From: Pseudomonadota bacterium
Lineage (GTDB): Bacteria; Desulfobacterota; Desulfovibrionia; Desulfovibrionales; Desulfovibrionaceae
Direction of reading: 5' to 3'
DNA: 64,000 nt
Assembly (NCBI GenBank): GCA_023399375.1
Contig: JAEWPX010000092.1
Location: 1-64,000, forward strand
Part shown: positions 38,191-48,915 of the stretch, in pieces
Layout: every line of letters begins with the position of its first letter
Position numbering within the stretch: position 1 is the first letter of the stretch
The notes under the pieces: model-generated
What the model saw: the letters and a program-made list of their open reading frames with translations, nothing else
Databases searched by the model: none
What the model was told of the DNA's origin: nothing
Made by a program: the position numbers and the translations under genes

Positions 38191-39993
38191 ATGGATATTT
38201 CGCGCATCAGAAATTTCAGCATCATCGCTCATATCGACCACGGCAAGTCGACGCTCGCCGATCGCATCCTCGAACTGACCGGCGTCATCACCGCCCGTGA
38301 GATGCGCGAGCAGTACCTCGACCGCATGGATCTCGAACGCGAGCGCGGCATCACCATCAAGGCGCAGACCGTCCGCATCCCTTATAAGGCTGCCGACGGA
38401 CGCGAATACATTTTAAACCTCATCGACACCCCGGGCCACGTGGACTTCTCCTACGAAGTCTCGCGCAGCCTCGCCGCCTGCGAGGGCGCGCTGCTCGTGG
38501 TCGACGCCACGCAGGGCGTGGAGGCGCAGACGCTCGCCAACGTCTTTCTCGCCCTGGACAACGACCTCGAGATCATTCCGGTCCTCAACAAAATCGACCT
38601 GCCGAGCGCCGACCCCGAAGCGGTCAAGGCCGAAATCGAGGAGGCCATCGGCCTGCCCTGCGCCGACGCCGTGTCCGTCTCGGCCAAGACCGGGATCAAC
38701 GTCGGGGCCGTGCTCGAACAGATCATCGCGAAGATCCCCCCGCCCAAGGGCGACGCCAATGCGCCGCTGAGGGCCCTGGTCGTCGATTCCTACTACGACT
38801 CCTACCAGGGCGTGGTGGTGCTGTTTAGGGTCATGGACGGCACGGTGAAGCTCGGCCAGCGCATCCGCATGATGTCCAACGGCGCGGAATTCGAGGTCAT
38901 CCGCCTGGGCGCCTTTTCCCCCGGCCCCGTGGATATCGCCTCCTTCGGCCCGGGCGAGGCCGGCTTCCTGTGCGCCAACATCAAGACCCTGACCGACGCG
39001 CGCGTGGGCGACACCGTCACCCTGGCGGGCAACCCCGCCGCCGAGGCTCTGCCGGGCTTCAAGGAAATCAAGCCCATGGTCTTTTGCGGCCTCTACCCGG
39101 TGGACGCCGCCGAGTACGAGGTTTTGAAAACCGCCCTGGAGAAGCTGCGCCTCAACGACGCCGCCTTCACCTACGAGCCCGAAACCTCCCAGGCGCTGGG
39201 GTTCGGCTTCCGTTGCGGCTTCCTGGGCCTGCTCCACATGGAGATCATCCAGGAGCGCCTGGAGCGGGAATTCGGGGCCAACCTCATCGCCACCGCGCCC
39301 TCGGTCATCTACAAGGTCGAGACGCTCGCGGGAAAGACCATCTCCATCGACAACCCGAGCAAGCTGCCGAAGACGCAGGAGATCGCCGCGCTCTACGAAC
39401 CCTATGCGCGCCTGGAGATCCATACGCCCAACGAGTACGTCGGCGGCGTGTTCAAGCTGTGCGAGGAAAAACGCGGCATCCAGAAGGACGTGCGCTACTT
39501 GACCGCCACGCGCGTCATCATTACCTACGAACTGCCGTTTTCCGAGATCGTCTACGACTTCTTCGACCGGCTCAAATCCGCCACGCGCGGTTACGCCTCC
39601 CTCGACTACGAGATCATCGACTACCGCGCCTCGGACCTCGTCAAGCTCGACATCATGATCAACGGCGATCCCGTGGACGCGCTGGCCGTCATCGTGCACC
39701 GCGACAACGCCTACCATTACGGCCGCGCCCTGGCATTGAAGCTCAAGCGCGTCATCCCGCGCCAACTTTTCGAAGTGATCATCCAGGCCGCCATCGGCAC
39801 GAAAATCATCGCCCGGGAGCGCAACGCGCCCATGGGCAAGAACGTCACCGCCAAGTGCTACGGCGGCGACATCACGCGCAAGCGCAAGCTCTTGGAAAAG
39901 CAGAAGGAAGGCAAGAAGCGCATGAAGCGCATGGGCAACGTCGAACTGCCCCAGGAGGCCTTTCTCGCGGCGCTCAAGGCCGGGGACGACTAG
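38191..39993 (+). CDS. lepA: Elongation factor 4 (ribosomal back-translocase)
   Basis: A protein of 600 aa. GTPase motifs [13 protein letters not shown] (G1), [10 protein letters not shown] (G2), DTPGHVDF (G3) and NKIDLPSAD (G4) are readable, followed by EF-G-like domains and the LepA-specific C-terminal domain ([20 protein letters not shown]). ATG 38191 (MDISRIRNF) is the family start. It acts on stalled ribosomes. The signal peptidase gene follows after 100 bases, the common lepA-lepB order. Confidence 0.98.
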   Translation: MDISRIRNFSIIAHIDHGKSTLADRILELTGVITAREMREQYLDRMDLERERGITIKAQTVRIPYKAADGREYILNLIDTPGHVDFSYEVSRSLAACEGALLVVDATQGVEAQTLANVFLALDNDLEIIPVLNKIDLPSADPEAVKAEIEEAIGLPCADAVSVSAKTGINVGAVLEQIIAKIPPPKGDANAPLRALVVDSYYDSYQGVVVLFRVMDGTVKLGQRIRMMSNGAEFEVIRLGAFSPGPVDIASFGPGEAGFLCANIKTLTDARVGDTVTLAGNPAAEALPGFKEIKPMVFCGLYPVDAAEYEVLKTALEKLRLNDAAFTYEPETSQALGFGFRCGFLGLLHMEIIQERLEREFGANLIATAPSVIYKVETLAGKTISIDNPSKLPKTQEIAALYEPYARLEIHTPNEYVGGVFKLCEEKRGIQKDVRYLTATRVIITYELPFSEIVYDFFDRLKSATRGYASLDYEIIDYRASDLVKLDIMINGDPVDALAVIVHRDNAYHYGRALALKLKRVIPRQLFEVIIQAAIGTKIIARERNAPMGKNVTAKCYGGDITRKRKLLEKQKEGKKRMKRMGNVELPQEAFLAALKAGDD

Positions 39994-40096
39994 CCGCCCC
40001 GTTTCGCCAACTTCCAAACCGCCGCCACGGCCGCGTCCCGCGCACATCCCCGCGCCACGCCGTCCGGCCGATCCAAACGACAAGGAAATCACGCCC

Positions 40097-40696
40097 ATGA
40101 ATCCGAGATGGCAAAAAATGCTGCTGGAATACCTGGAAGCCCTGGCCGTCGCCCTGGTGCTCGCCTTCGTCATCCGCACCTTCGTGGTCCAGGCCTTCAA
40201 GATTCCCTCGGGCTCCATGCTCGACACGTTGCTGATCGGCGACCACCTGCTGGTCAACAAGTTCCTTTACGGCACCCGCATTCCCTTCACCGACAAGGTG
40301 ATCCTGCCCATCGAAGAGCCGGCCGACGGCGACGTCATCGTCTTCGAGTTCCCCGAGGACACCTCCAAGGACTTCATCAAGCGCATCATCGGCGCGCCCG
40401 GCGACGTGCTGGAGATGAAGGACAAGGTCGTCTACCGCAACGGGCAAAAGCTCGACGAGCCCTACGTCAAGCATACCGACCCCAATATCCAGGCGCGCCG
40501 CGACAACTTCGGCCCTATCACCGTGCCGCCGGGCAAGTACTTCGCCATGGGCGACAACCGCGACGAATCCTACGACTCGCGTTTCTGGGGCTTCGTGGAC
40601 AAGGACAAGATCCGCGGCAAGGCCTGGGTCATCTACTGGTCCTGGGACGGCCCCGCCGACATCCGCTGGAGCCGCATCGGCAACTTGGTGCGGTAA
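40097..40696 (+). CDS. lepB: Signal peptidase I
   Basis: A protein of 199 aa with one N-terminal membrane segment (LEALAVALVLAFVIRTFVVQ). The catalytic dyad is S40 (in PSGSML) and K95 (DFIKRIIGAPGD). The box MGDNRDESYDSR completes the active site. It cleaves signal peptides of secreted proteins. It is in the lepA-lepB arrangement. Confidence 0.96.
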   Translation: MNPRWQKMLLEYLEALAVALVLAFVIRTFVVQAFKIPSGSMLDTLLIGDHLLVNKFLYGTRIPFTDKVILPIEEPADGDVIVFEFPEDTSKDFIKRIIGAPGDVLEMKDKVVYRNGQKLDEPYVKHTDPNIQARRDNFGPITVPPGKYFAMGDNRDESYDSRFWGFVDKDKIRGKAWVIYWSWDGPADIRWSRIGNLVR

Positions 40697-40700
40697 TTTT

Positions 40701-40765
40701 GCCGGGGGGACGCCTCCGGCGGCCGGGAGGGGATCATCCCCTCCCGGACCCTCCTCGAAAGGGAG
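40701..40765 (+). repeat. REP-like intergenic repeat, copy 5
   Basis: Core GACGCCTCCGGCGGCC at 40709-40724, then a perfect palindrome (gggaggggatcatcccctccc) and ggaccctcc. It follows the lepB stop by about 10 bases. Confidence 0.8.
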
Positions 40766-40804
40766 ATGCACTTTAGGCGGCCGCAAGGGCCATGGAGCAC
40801 GTGG

Positions 40805-41851
40805 ATGACCGCGAGAAGCTGGCCATGGCTGGCGCTGACGGTCGCCACGTTCCTTTTTACGGCCGGTTTGTGGCATTTGCACCTGCCGGCGGCGCTGCTC
40901 GTCGGGCCGATGCTCGCCGGCATCGTGGTCGCGCTTGCCGGCGGCGGCATCTCCCTGCCGCGCCCTCCCTACATCCTGGCCCAGGCCGTGGTCGGCTGCT
41001 ACATCTCCCGGGCCGCCACGCCGGACATCGTGCCGTCCTTCGCCCGGGGCTGGCCGCTTTTCCTGGCCGTGGTCCTGGCCACCATCGCGGCCAGCGGCGC
41101 GCTCGGCTGGCTGCTCTACCGCCGCCGCGTCATGCCCGAGACCACGGGCATCTGGGGTACCTCGCCCGGCGGGGCCACGGCCATGGTCGTCATGGCCGAG
41201 GCCAACGGCGCGGACGTGCGCCTGGTCGCCTTCATGCAGTATCTGCGCGTCATCTGCGTCGCCCTGGCCGCGTCGCTGGTCGCGCACTTCTGGCAGGGCA
41301 GCGAACCCGTGTGGGTGGAGGCGGTCTGGTTCCCTGCCCCGGCCCTGGAAACGGCGCTGCCCACGCTTGGGCTCGTGGCGCTCGGCGCATGGGTCGGGCT
41401 TAAGACCCGTATCCCCTCCGGGGCCATGCTTACGCCCATGTTTGTCGGCGGCGTGCTTCACCTCTCCGGCCTCGCCGTCGCCGACGTGCCGGCCTGGCTG
41501 CTCGCCGCCACCTACGCCGCCATCGGCTGGCGTATCGGCCTCGGGTTCACCCGGCGCGTGGCCTTTCACGCCGCGCGCTCCCTGCCGGCCATCCTCGCCA
41601 CCATCGTCACGCTCATGGCCTTTTGCGGCTTGCTCGCCTGGGTCGTGGTCTGCTTCGCGGGCGTGGACGCGCTCACCGCCTACCTCGCCACCTGCCCGGG
41701 CGGCATGGACACCGTGGCCATCATCGCCGCCACGAGCCCCGTGGACATCTCTTTCGTCATGACCTTGCAGACGGTGCGCTTTATCCTCGTTACCCTGCTC
41801 GCCCCGCCCATGGCGCGGCGTCTGGCGACCAGGGCCGCCCGGCGCGACTAG
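40805..41851 (+). CDS. AbrB-family (duplicated AbrB) membrane protein
   Basis: A protein of 348 aa with about ten hydrophobic segments. Two inverted-like halves each carry a Gly-rich TSPGGATAMVVMAEA / TCPGGMDTVAIIA motif, characteristic of the AbrB duplication (sometimes annotated ammonia monooxygenase-like). ATG 40805 has GGAG seven bases before. The biological substrate of these proteins is not settled. Confidence 0.86.
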   Translation: MTARSWPWLALTVATFLFTAGLWHLHLPAALLVGPMLAGIVVALAGGGISLPRPPYILAQAVVGCYISRAATPDIVPSFARGWPLFLAVVLATIAASGALGWLLYRRRVMPETTGIWGTSPGGATAMVVMAEANGADVRLVAFMQYLRVICVALAASLVAHFWQGSEPVWVEAVWFPAPALETALPTLGLVALGAWVGLKTRIPSGAMLTPMFVGGVLHLSGLAVADVPAWLLAATYAAIGWRIGLGFTRRVAFHAARSLPAILATIVTLMAFCGLLAWVVVCFAGVDALTAYLATCPGGMDTVAIIAATSPVDISFVMTLQTVRFILVTLLAPPMARRLATRAARRD

Positions 41852-41884
41852 GGAAAGGGAAGAGGGATGCGATGCGATGGAGAG

Positions 41885-41950
41885 GGGAGGATGCCTCCGG
41901 CGGCCTGGAGGGGCGGCGGCCCCTCCTGGACCTCCCGAATGGGGGAGGGC
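41885..41950 (+). repeat. REP-like intergenic repeat, copy 6
   Basis: Core GATGCCTCCGGCGGCC at 41890-41905, then the palindrome ggaggggcggcggcccctcc and ggacctcc. It lies between the converging AbrB-like and alcohol dehydrogenase genes. Confidence 0.8.
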
Positions 41951-41962
41951 GTAGGGCGTATT

Positions 41963-43111
41963 TCAGACGAGTTTGCGGTAGAGTTCCAGGATGTCCTCGG
42001 CTTCGGGGCGGCGCGGATTGACGCGGCTGCTGCCGTTTTCCGCCGCTTCGCGCGCCATGTCCGGCAGGGCTTCGATGTCCACGCCCACTTCCGCCAGGCT
42101 GCGGGGCAGCGGCAGTTCGGCGGCGAGCTCGGTCAAGGCCGCGGCGGCCAGGCGCGAGGCGGCCGGGAGGTCCAGGCCGTCCGTGCGCCGCCCGAGCGCC
42201 TGCGCCACCCGTGCCATGCGCCGGGGACAGGCCGGGCGGTTGTAGGCGGCGACGACCGGCAGCAGCATGGCGTTGGCCACGCCGTGGGGCACGCCGAAGC
42301 GCGCGCCCATGGGCCGGGACATGGCGTGCACGAGCCCGACCGAGGCGTTGGAAAAGGCTTGGCCGGCCTGCATCTGCGCATAGAGCATGGCGGCGCGCGC
42401 GTCGCTGTTGTCCGGGGCGCTGACGGCCAGGCTCAGGTTGTCCGCGATGGTCTCGATGGCGGCCAGGGCCAGGGCGTCGGAGAAGGGGTTGGCGAGCTTG
42501 GACAGGTAGGCCTCGATGGCGTGGGTCAGCGCGTCCATGCCCGTGGCCGCCGCCACGTGCGGCGGCATGGTGGCCGTGAGCTCGGGGTCGAGGATGGCCG
42601 CCGCGGGCATGAGCGTGGGGCCGACGAGGAGCATCTTGTAGCCGCGCGCCGTGTCCGTCAGCACGCTGACCTTGGTCACTTCGCTGCCCGTGCCGGCGGT
42701 GGTGGGGATGGCGATCACGGGCGGCCCCTGGCGCAGGCCGGAGACGCCTTCCAGGGAGGCCAGGTCGCCGGGGTTGGCGAGCAGGCAGCTGATGCCCTTG
42801 GCCGCGTCCATGGCCGAACCGCCGCCGAGGGCCACGAGCACGTCGCAGCCCTTTTCGCGCGCGAGCCCCGTGCCGGCGACCACGCTGTCGAGGCTCGGAT
42901 CGGATTCCACCCGGACGATACCCGCGACCGCGACTCCGGCGTTTTCGAGCAGGCCGCACAGCCGGTCCAGGCTGCCGTTTTTGCTGCTGGCGCTGCGTCC
43001 GGTCACGACCAGGGCCATCCTGCCCAGGGCGGCCGCCTCGGGCCCGGCCTGTTCCAGGGCGCGCGGCCCGTAGTGGATGCGGGGCGTCGTCTGAAAAAAC
43101 CTCGTGGACAT
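41963..43111 (-). CDS. Iron-containing alcohol dehydrogenase
   Basis: A protein of 382 aa of the group III alcohol dehydrogenase family. NAD-binding [13 protein letters not shown], the signature [14 protein letters not shown] and the metal-binding stretch around [21 protein letters not shown] and GVPHGVANA (His ligands) are readable. GGAGTGAAG precedes ATG 43111. Desulfovibrio species use such enzymes for ethanol and other alcohol oxidation; substrate range is not readable. Confidence 0.93.
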   Translation of the reverse strand: MSTRFFQTTPRIHYGPRALEQAGPEAAALGRMALVVTGRSASSKNGSLDRLCGLLENAGVAVAGIVRVESDPSLDSVVAGTGLAREKGCDVLVALGGGSAMDAAKGISCLLANPGDLASLEGVSGLRQGPPVIAIPTTAGTGSEVTKVSVLTDTARGYKMLLVGPTLMPAAAILDPELTATMPPHVAAATGMDALTHAIEAYLSKLANPFSDALALAAIETIADNLSLAVSAPDNSDARAAMLYAQMQAGQAFSNASVGLVHAMSRPMGARFGVPHGVANAMLLPVVAAYNRPACPRRMARVAQALGRRTDGLDLPAASRLAAAALTELAAELPLPRSLAEVGVDIEALPDMAREAAENGSSRVNPRRPEAEDILELYRKLV

Positions 43112-43149
43112 CTTCACTCCTTCCCGCCGTTCCCACCGCGGGATTGTTG

Positions 43150-43216
43150 TTCCCCCCTTTCGGGAGGTCCAGGAAGGGCCGTTGCCCCTCCTGGCCGCCG
43201 GAGGCATCTTCTTCTT
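43150..43216 (-). repeat. REP-like intergenic repeat, copy 7
   Basis: Core GGCCGCCGGAGGCATC at 43193-43208, preceded by the stem gaggtccaggaagggc...gcccctcctgg. It mirrors copy 6, on the other side of the alcohol dehydrogenase gene. Confidence 0.78.
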
Positions 43217-43222
43217 CTCTTT

Positions 43223-44020
43223 TCACACCTGCGCGCAATCGGCGGGATCGCCGCGCAGTTTGTCGAGGCCATGGGGGATGGCCGGCAGGATGGCGGCCAG
43301 GGTTTCGCGCACGGCCTTAGGCGAGCCCGGCACGTTGACGATGATGGCCTGGCCGAGCGTGCCGGCCACGGCCCGGGAGAGCATGGCGTGCTTGGTCTTG
43401 GCCAGGGAGGCGGCGAGCATGGCCGCCTCGAAGCCGGGCAGGCGCTTTTCGATGACGCGCAGGGTGGCTTCGGGCGTTGTGTCGCGCGGGGAAAGGCCGG
43501 TGCCGCCGGTGGTGACGACGAGGTCGAAGCCCTGGGTCAGGGCGAGGTCGGTGAGCAGGGCGGCCAGATCGCGCGGCTCGTCGGGGATGATGTGCCCGAG
43601 CGAGAGGCAAAGGGGCAGGGCGGCGGCGCAGGTTTCGGCGATGGCCGGGCCGGCGGCGTCGGCGCGCAGTCCCTGGCTCCCTTTGTCGCTCAGCGTAATC
43701 CAGGCCAGGGCGAGGCCGGTTTTGGCGGCGTGGTATTCCGACATGCCCCCGGGAAGGACGCCGTCGGCCAGGGCTTCGGCCAAAAGGACGCGCGCGGCCG
43801 GGGTGTCGCCGCGTCCGGGCCTGTCCTGGACTGCGACCACGCACAGGTCGGGGCCGCCCGCGGCCGGGGACAGGCGCGTGCCGACCGGAAGGCGCGGCAG
43901 GCGCTCGGCGGCGAGCAGGCTGACGCCGTATTCCGGGGCCGGCTCCGGGACGATGCAAAGGCGGTCGCCGGCGGCGAGGACGATGTCGCCGGCGGCGGCG
44001 AGGCGGAGGGATTGGGGCAT
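43223..44020 (-). CDS. MogA/MoaB-type molybdopterin adenylyltransferase with N-terminal extension
   Basis: A protein of 265 aa. The C-terminal 165 residues have the MoCF-binding fold: [32 protein letters not shown] and [11 protein letters not shown]. The N-terminal 100 residues are extra and beta-rich, and could resemble a MOSC-like or uncharacterised module. The family activates molybdopterin for metal insertion. Desulfovibrio uses W/Mo cofactors in formate dehydrogenases and aldehyde oxidoreductases. Confidence 0.85.
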   Translation of the reverse strand: MPQSLRLAAAGDIVLAAGDRLCIVPEPAPEYGVSLLAAERLPRLPVGTRLSPAAGGPDLCVVAVQDRPGRGDTPAARVLLAEALADGVLPGGMSEYHAAKTGLALAWITLSDKGSQGLRADAAGPAIAETCAAALPLCLSLGHIIPDEPRDLAALLTDLALTQGFDLVVTTGGTGLSPRDTTPEATLRVIEKRLPGFEAAMLAASLAKTKHAMLSRAVAGTLGQAIIVNVPGSPKAVRETLAAILPAIPHGLDKLRGDPADCAQV

Positions 44021-44116
44021 GGCGGGTTCCTTGGGCCTTGCGGTTTTGGTGGCGTTGGGTCAAAAGCGTGCCAACGATACGTCCGAGGCGGGCGGGATAT
44101 CAAGCGAGGAGAAGGC

Positions 44117-44986
44117 ATGAAAGGCATCATCTTGGCCGGCGGGTCGGGCACGAGGCTGTATCCCATCACGCGGGTGGTGAGCAAGCAGCTCCTGCCCATC
44201 TACGACAAGCCCATGATCTACTACCCGCTTTCGGTGCTGATGCTGGCCGGCATCCGGGAAATCCTCATCATCTCCACGCCGACGGACCTGCCCCGTTTTG
44301 AGGAGATGCTCGGCGACGGCGCAAGCCTCGGCATGTCGTTTTCCTACAAGGTGCAGCCCAGGCCCGAGGGCCTGGCCCAGGCGTTCCTGCTCGGCCGGGA
44401 GTTCATCGGCGACGACACCGTCTGCCTGGTCCTTGGCGACAACATCTTTTACGGCCAGGGCCTGGCCACGGTGCTGCAGCGCTGCGCGGGCCTGACCGAG
44501 GGCGGCATCGTCTTCGGCTACAAGGTGCGCGATCCTCACCGCTACGGCGTGGTGGAGTTCGACGCGGCGAAAAACGTGATCAGCATCGAGGAAAAACCCG
44601 CGCAACCCAAGTCGAAATTCGCCGTGACCGGGCTTTATTTCTATGACAACGAGGTGTCCGACATCGCGGCGAGCCTGACGCCTTCCGCGCGCGGCGAGCT
44701 CGAGATCACGGACCTCAACAACGTCTACCTGAAGCGCAACCGGCTCAAGGTGGAGTTTCTGGGCCGGGGCTACGCCTGGCTCGACACCGGCACCCACGAG
44801 TCGCTGCTGCACGCCGCGAGTTTCGTCCAGGCCATCCAGGAGCGCCAGGGCGTGCTCGTGGCCTGCATCGAGGAAATCGCCTACCGCATGGGCTACATCA
44901 CGGCCACGCAGGTGGAGGCCCTTGCCGGCGACATGCTGAAAAACGCCTACGGCCAGTACCTCATGGAGATGATCCGCGAGGGCTAG
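44117..44986 (+). CDS. rmlA: Glucose-1-phosphate thymidylyltransferase
   Basis: A protein of 289 aa. The nucleotidyl-transferase opening [42 protein letters not shown] and [20 protein letters not shown] match RmlA/RfbA. It makes dTDP-glucose for rhamnose and other surface sugars. GAGGAGAAGG precedes the ATG. No other rml genes are adjacent. Confidence 0.96.
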   Translation: MKGIILAGGSGTRLYPITRVVSKQLLPIYDKPMIYYPLSVLMLAGIREILIISTPTDLPRFEEMLGDGASLGMSFSYKVQPRPEGLAQAFLLGREFIGDDTVCLVLGDNIFYGQGLATVLQRCAGLTEGGIVFGYKVRDPHRYGVVEFDAAKNVISIEEKPAQPKSKFAVTGLYFYDNEVSDIAASLTPSARGELEITDLNNVYLKRNRLKVEFLGRGYAWLDTGTHESLLHAASFVQAIQERQGVLVACIEEIAYRMGYITATQVEALAGDMLKNAYGQYLMEMIREG

Positions 44987-44995
44987 CGCGTCGAT

Positions 44996-45025
44996 CCTCA
45001 AGAAATACGGCAGTATTTTTTAAGG
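44996..45025 (+). terminator. Terminator after rmlA (AAATAC...GTATTTTTT type)
   Basis: CCTCAAGAAATAC pairs imperfectly with GTATTTTTTAAGG around the loop GGCA. It closely resembles the hairpin at 62681. Confidence 0.7.
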
Positions 45026-45143
45026 AATAGGAACTCTTCGACGGTCTTGTCCTCGGAAGGCGATTGCCTTTCTTCGAGGATGCGTCCCTTTCGCGGCGTC
45101 CGGCGAGCCTTGCGGCCGGCGCGCCGCCCGCCCCCGAAGAAAC

Positions 45144-45172
45144 GAAAAAGCCGCCCGAAGGCGGCTGGAAAA
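45144..45172 (-). terminator. Terminator of the small membrane protein gene
   Basis: AGCCGCC (45149-45155) and GGCGGCT (45160-45166) around CGAA, followed on the minus strand by TTTTTC. Confidence 0.85.
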
Positions 45173-45206
45173 GCTACCGTCGTCGCGACGCAAGTCGCGG
45201 GACGGC

Positions 45207-45359
45207 CTAGTGGTGCTTGTCGTTTTTGATGTTGTGGCGCACGCGCACGAGGGCGGTGGTGACGATGATGGCCATGTAGATATAGATGGCCGAGACCCCG
45301 AAGAAGCCCTGCTCGGTGGAATGGCCCATGTTCGTGACGAGTTCCGATACGATGCTCAT
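45207..45359 (-). CDS. Small single-span membrane protein (50 aa)
   Basis: A 50-aa ORF reads MSIVSELVTNMGHSTEQGFF at the start, then a hydrophobic segment (GVSAIYIYMAIIVTTALVRV) and a basic His/Lys tail (RHNIKNDKHH). AAGGAGTTGAGGCA precedes the ATG, and a good terminator follows, so it is very likely expressed. It has one membrane span with a charged C-terminus. No family is recognised; small membrane subunits or regulators are typical for such ORFs. Confidence 0.75.
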   Translation of the reverse strand: MSIVSELVTNMGHSTEQGFFGVSAIYIYMAIIVTTALVRVRHNIKNDKHH

Positions 45360-45563
45360 TGCCTCAACTCCTTCGGGTCGTTTGGCGCGACGGCGCGGAG
45401 ATTTTTTACGCCAGGAGCGTCCCGGGCGTCAAGGGGGCAGGCCGTTTTGTCCGGCTCTTCGCATCCGTTGGGCGAAGTGGCTGCGCGAGGGGGAGGAAAG
45501 ACGCTTTCGTTTTTTCCGCGCAGGCGGTAGATATGTCGATATGGGAGAGGTAAGGTGACGCCC

Positions 45564-48071
45564 ATGCGATTTTTTTCGTCCCCGGACGAGGCGTCCGCGC
45601 GCCGGGCTCTGGCTGCGGGGGGCGCCGCGTTCGCGAGTGTCGGCGGCGCGGCGGCGCTCGCGGCATACCTTTCGGGAACGGGCGGGCTCGGGCTCGCGGC
45701 GGCCGTGCTTCCGGCCCTGCTCGCCGGCTTCGCAGTGGACCGGCATATCCGGTTCCGGGCGGTCCTCAAGCGGCGGGAGGAGGAAGCCTGCGAGGCCCGG
45801 GCAGCACTCGTGCGCAGCAACCGCGCGCTGGTAGCCCTGGGCGCGGTCAATCACGAACTGATCCACGCCACGGACCGTGACGACTTTCTGGCCGGCGTGT
45901 GCCGCGTGCTGGTGGAAAAGGCGGGCTACGACCTCGTCTGGGTGGGCATGGCCGAGCAGGGCGCGACAAGCAGGGTCCGCGTCGCGGCCAAGGCCGGCGA
46001 GGACGCGCAGTGGCTCGACGCCATGGACATCCGCTACGACGACGACGTCCGCGGACACGGACCGGCAGGCACGGCGATTCGCGAAGGGCGCATCGTGTCC
46101 ATGCCGCGTTTTTCCCAGGAACGCTTCTACGCCGAATGGCCCGACCGGCCTGTGGCGTTGGACCGGTTTCAGGCGGGCATCGCCTTTCCCCTGCGCATCG
46201 GCAAGCGCGTGGTCGGGGCGCTCAGCATCTACGGTCGCGAGGAGCGGGAGTTCGGCGAGGAAGAGGTCGCGCTGTTGACGCAGATGGCCGACGACATGGC
46301 GCACGGACTGCACGTCCTGCGGCTTTCGGCCTCGCGCGAGCAGGCTCTGCGGCTGTTGCGCCTGGCCTTTCGGGCAAGCTCGGCCATGGCCGCGACGTCC
46401 CGGGCGCTTGTGGCCGGCGACCTGGACATGGCCGGCATGGCGACGCTGGTGCTCGGCAGGGCCATGGAAATAACCGCCAGCCCCCGGGGAGCCGTCGGCC
46501 TGGTCGATCCCCGCCTGGGACGCCTGGACTGGATCACGACGCTCGGCCCGCACGGGCCTCTTGCTGACGATCCCGCCGAACCGGCAGGTTTTTTTCCCGA
46601 AGTCTCGGGCGTCTATACCGGGCCTTTCGCCGCGGCGCTCAATTCCGGCGCGCCCGTGCGGCAAAACGCCGCTCTCTCCCTGGACGCCTACGCACCGCCC
46701 TTTCCCGAAGGGGGCGCGGTGCGCGCCTTTCTGGCCGTTCCCCTGCATCGCATGCGCGGCGGCCCGGGCGGGCTGCTGCTGCTGGCCGACGCCCCGGCCG
46801 GCTATGCGGACAGGGACGTCCGGCTCCTGCAACGGCTGGCCACGCTGCTCGACATGGGCGCGGCCCGGCTCGGGATCGAGCGCGAGCTCATCGAAGCCAG
46901 ACGTCGCGCCGAAGCGGCCAACCAGGCCAAGACCCAGTTCCTGGCCAACATCAGCCACGAACTGCGCACGCCCATAAACGGCATCATGGGCATGACCCAG
47001 CTGGCCATTCTCGAGGGCGCGAGCGGCAGCGAGGCCGAATACTGGCGCACGGTGCGCGAGTCCACGGACCGACTGGTGGAGATCGTCGACAACCTGCTGG
47101 AACTGGCCAGCGTCGAGTCGGGCTCGTTTTCGCCCATGCTGCGGGAATTTTCCCTGCGCCGGCTGCTCGAATCCCTGCGCGGCACCTATTCGGTGCGGGC
47201 GAGTCTGGCCGGGCTCGGCCTCGACCTCGCCGTGGACGCGTCGCTGCCGGACAAGCTCATGGGCGATTCCTTCCGCCTGCGCCAGATCCTGGCCCATCTG
47301 CTGGACAACGCCATCCGGTTCACCCCCTCGGGAAGCGTTTCCCTGCGCGCGGGGCTTCTTGCGCCCGGGGACGGCGACAAGCGGGTGCTCGTGGCCCGGG
47401 ATTTCAGCGGCGTGCGTCTGGTCTTCACCGTGCTCGACACCGGCGTCGGCATCGCCAAGGACCGGCAGGCCGCCATTTTCGAGAGCTTCTCCCTGGGCGA
47501 GGATCCGCTGACCAAACGGTTCGGCGGCACGGGCATGGGGCTTTCCATCGCCCGCAAGCTGGCGGAACTGCTTGGCGGCAGCATCTGGGTCGAGAGCCAG
47601 GAGGGGTATGGCAGCACGTTCCGTCTGGCCGTGCCGCTGTGGCCCGTGGCCCCGCCGGAGCGCGAGGGCGACGAGCCTCCTCCGGCCGATCTGCCGCCGC
47701 TTAAGTTCCTCGTGGTCGAGGACGAGGCCATCAACCGCCTCGCCCTGGCGCGCGGGCTGCGCAAACTCGGCCACACGGTCGAGGAGGCGGGCAACGGCGA
47801 GGAGGCGCTGCGCAAGCTTTCGCTTGCGCCCGTGGACGTGGTGGTCATGGACATCCAGATGCCGGTCATGGACGGGCTCACGGCCGTGGCGCACATCCGC
47901 AACGGCGAGGTGCCCGGGGCGAGCCGGCGGATGCCGGTCGTGGCGCTGACGGCCTACGCCCTGGACGGGGACCGCCAGCGTTTCCTGGCCGCGGGCATGG
48001 ACGAGTTCGTGACCAAGCCCTGCGACATGGGCCAGCTGCTGCGCGCCGTGGCCAGGGTGCTGCCGCGCTGA
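45564..48071 (+). CDS. Hybrid sensor kinase with GAF domains (HK-REC)
   Basis: A protein of 835 aa. Two weak N-terminal membrane segments ([20 protein letters not shown] and [15 protein letters not shown]) precede a GAF domain (about residues 95-240) and a second GAF (about 290-430). HisKA H465 sits in [11 protein letters not shown]. The HATPase ([20 protein letters not shown]) and a receiver with D763 ([10 protein letters not shown]) complete it. ATG 45564 has AAGGTGA before it. A cytosolic small molecule or redox signal is possible for the GAF domains. Confidence 0.9.
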   Translation: MRFFSSPDEASARRALAAGGAAFASVGGAAALAAYLSGTGGLGLAAAVLPALLAGFAVDRHIRFRAVLKRREEEACEARAALVRSNRALVALGAVNHELIHATDRDDFLAGVCRVLVEKAGYDLVWVGMAEQGATSRVRVAAKAGEDAQWLDAMDIRYDDDVRGHGPAGTAIREGRIVSMPRFSQERFYAEWPDRPVALDRFQAGIAFPLRIGKRVVGALSIYGREEREFGEEEVALLTQMADDMAHGLHVLRLSASREQALRLLRLAFRASSAMAATSRALVAGDLDMAGMATLVLGRAMEITASPRGAVGLVDPRLGRLDWITTLGPHGPLADDPAEPAGFFPEVSGVYTGPFAAALNSGAPVRQNAALSLDAYAPPFPEGGAVRAFLAVPLHRMRGGPGGLLLLADAPAGYADRDVRLLQRLATLLDMGAARLGIERELIEARRRAEAANQAKTQFLANISHELRTPINGIMGMTQLAILEGASGSEAEYWRTVRESTDRLVEIVDNLLELASVESGSFSPMLREFSLRRLLESLRGTYSVRASLAGLGLDLAVDASLPDKLMGDSFRLRQILAHLLDNAIRFTPSGSVSLRAGLLAPGDGDKRVLVARDFSGVRLVFTVLDTGVGIAKDRQAAIFESFSLGEDPLTKRFGGTGMGLSIARKLAELLGGSIWVESQEGYGSTFRLAVPLWPVAPPEREGDEPPPADLPPLKFLVVEDEAINRLALARGLRKLGHTVEEAGNGEEALRKLSLAPVDVVVMDIQMPVMDGLTAVAHIRNGEVPGASRRMPVVALTAYALDGDRQRFLAAGMDEFVTKPCDMGQLLRAVARVLPR

Positions 48072-48113
48072 CGTCCCGCGCGCCGGTTTCCGCGGGGCCG
48101 AGAGGGGGCGGGC

Positions 48114-48857
48114 TCAGGCAGCCGTCAGCAGCAGCGGGCCTTTGGCGCTGACGACGAGGGTGTGCTCGTAGTGCGCGCTCAGGCTGCGGTCGCGCGTGAC
48201 GACGGTCCATTTGTCCGGCCGCACCCGGACCTTGCCGCTGCCTGCGGCGATGATCGGTTCGATGGTCAGCACGAGCCCTTCGGTGAGCGTTTCCCGCGCC
48301 CTGGGCGAGCAGAAGTTGGGCACGCAGGGTTCCTCGTGGATGCTGCGCCCCACGCCATGGCCGCACAGTTCCCGGACCACGGAAAATCCCCAGCGGCGCA
48401 CCTCGTCCTCCACGGCGCGGCCGATGTCCCGGACGCGGTTGCCGGGGCGCGCCGCGGCAAGCCCCTGCCGGAACGCGCTTTCGGCGCAGCGCGCGAGTGC
48501 GTCCGCCTGCCGCCCGACCCGGCCGACGCGCACGGTGACGGCCGCATCGGCGACATAGCCGTCCTTTTCCGCGGTGACGTCGCATTTGACGAGATCCCCG
48601 TCCGCGAGCCGGCGCTCCCCGGGAATGCCGTGCACGGCCTCCTCGTTGACGCTGATGCAGGCCGTGCCCGGGAAGGCGTAGACCTTGGCCGGGGAGGCTT
48701 CCGCGCCGTGCGCGTCCAGGGTCGCTGCGCAGACCGCGTCCAGTTCCGCCGTGGTCATGCCCGGCCGCGCGGCCTTGGCCATGGCCTCCAGGCTCAGGCG
48801 CACGATGGCCCCGATGGCCCGCAGTTTTTCCAGATCTTCATGTGATTGCAGCGTCAT
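48114..48857 (-). CDS. map: Methionine aminopeptidase type I
   Basis: A protein of 247 aa. The five metal ligands are readable in the pita-bread fold: DLVKCDVT, YVADAAVTV, GHGVGRSIHEEP, LTIEPII and EHTLVV. It removes the start methionine from new proteins. It converges with the GAF kinase gene and is followed (in transcription order before it) by the broken comM gene, so it may have shared a transcript with comM. Confidence 0.95.
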   Translation of the reverse strand: MTLQSHEDLEKLRAIGAIVRLSLEAMAKAARPGMTTAELDAVCAATLDAHGAEASPAKVYAFPGTACISVNEEAVHGIPGERRLADGDLVKCDVTAEKDGYVADAAVTVRVGRVGRQADALARCAESAFRQGLAAARPGNRVRDIGRAVEDEVRRWGFSVVRELCGHGVGRSIHEEPCVPNFCSPRARETLTEGLVLTIEPIIAAGSGKVRVRPDKWTVVTRDRSLSAHYEHTLVVSAKGPLLLTAA

Positions 48858-48915
48858 GACGCCACCTCGCTTTGCATGGGCGCTCCGCCGGCCGCGGCCG
48901 GGCGGGGACGCCGCG

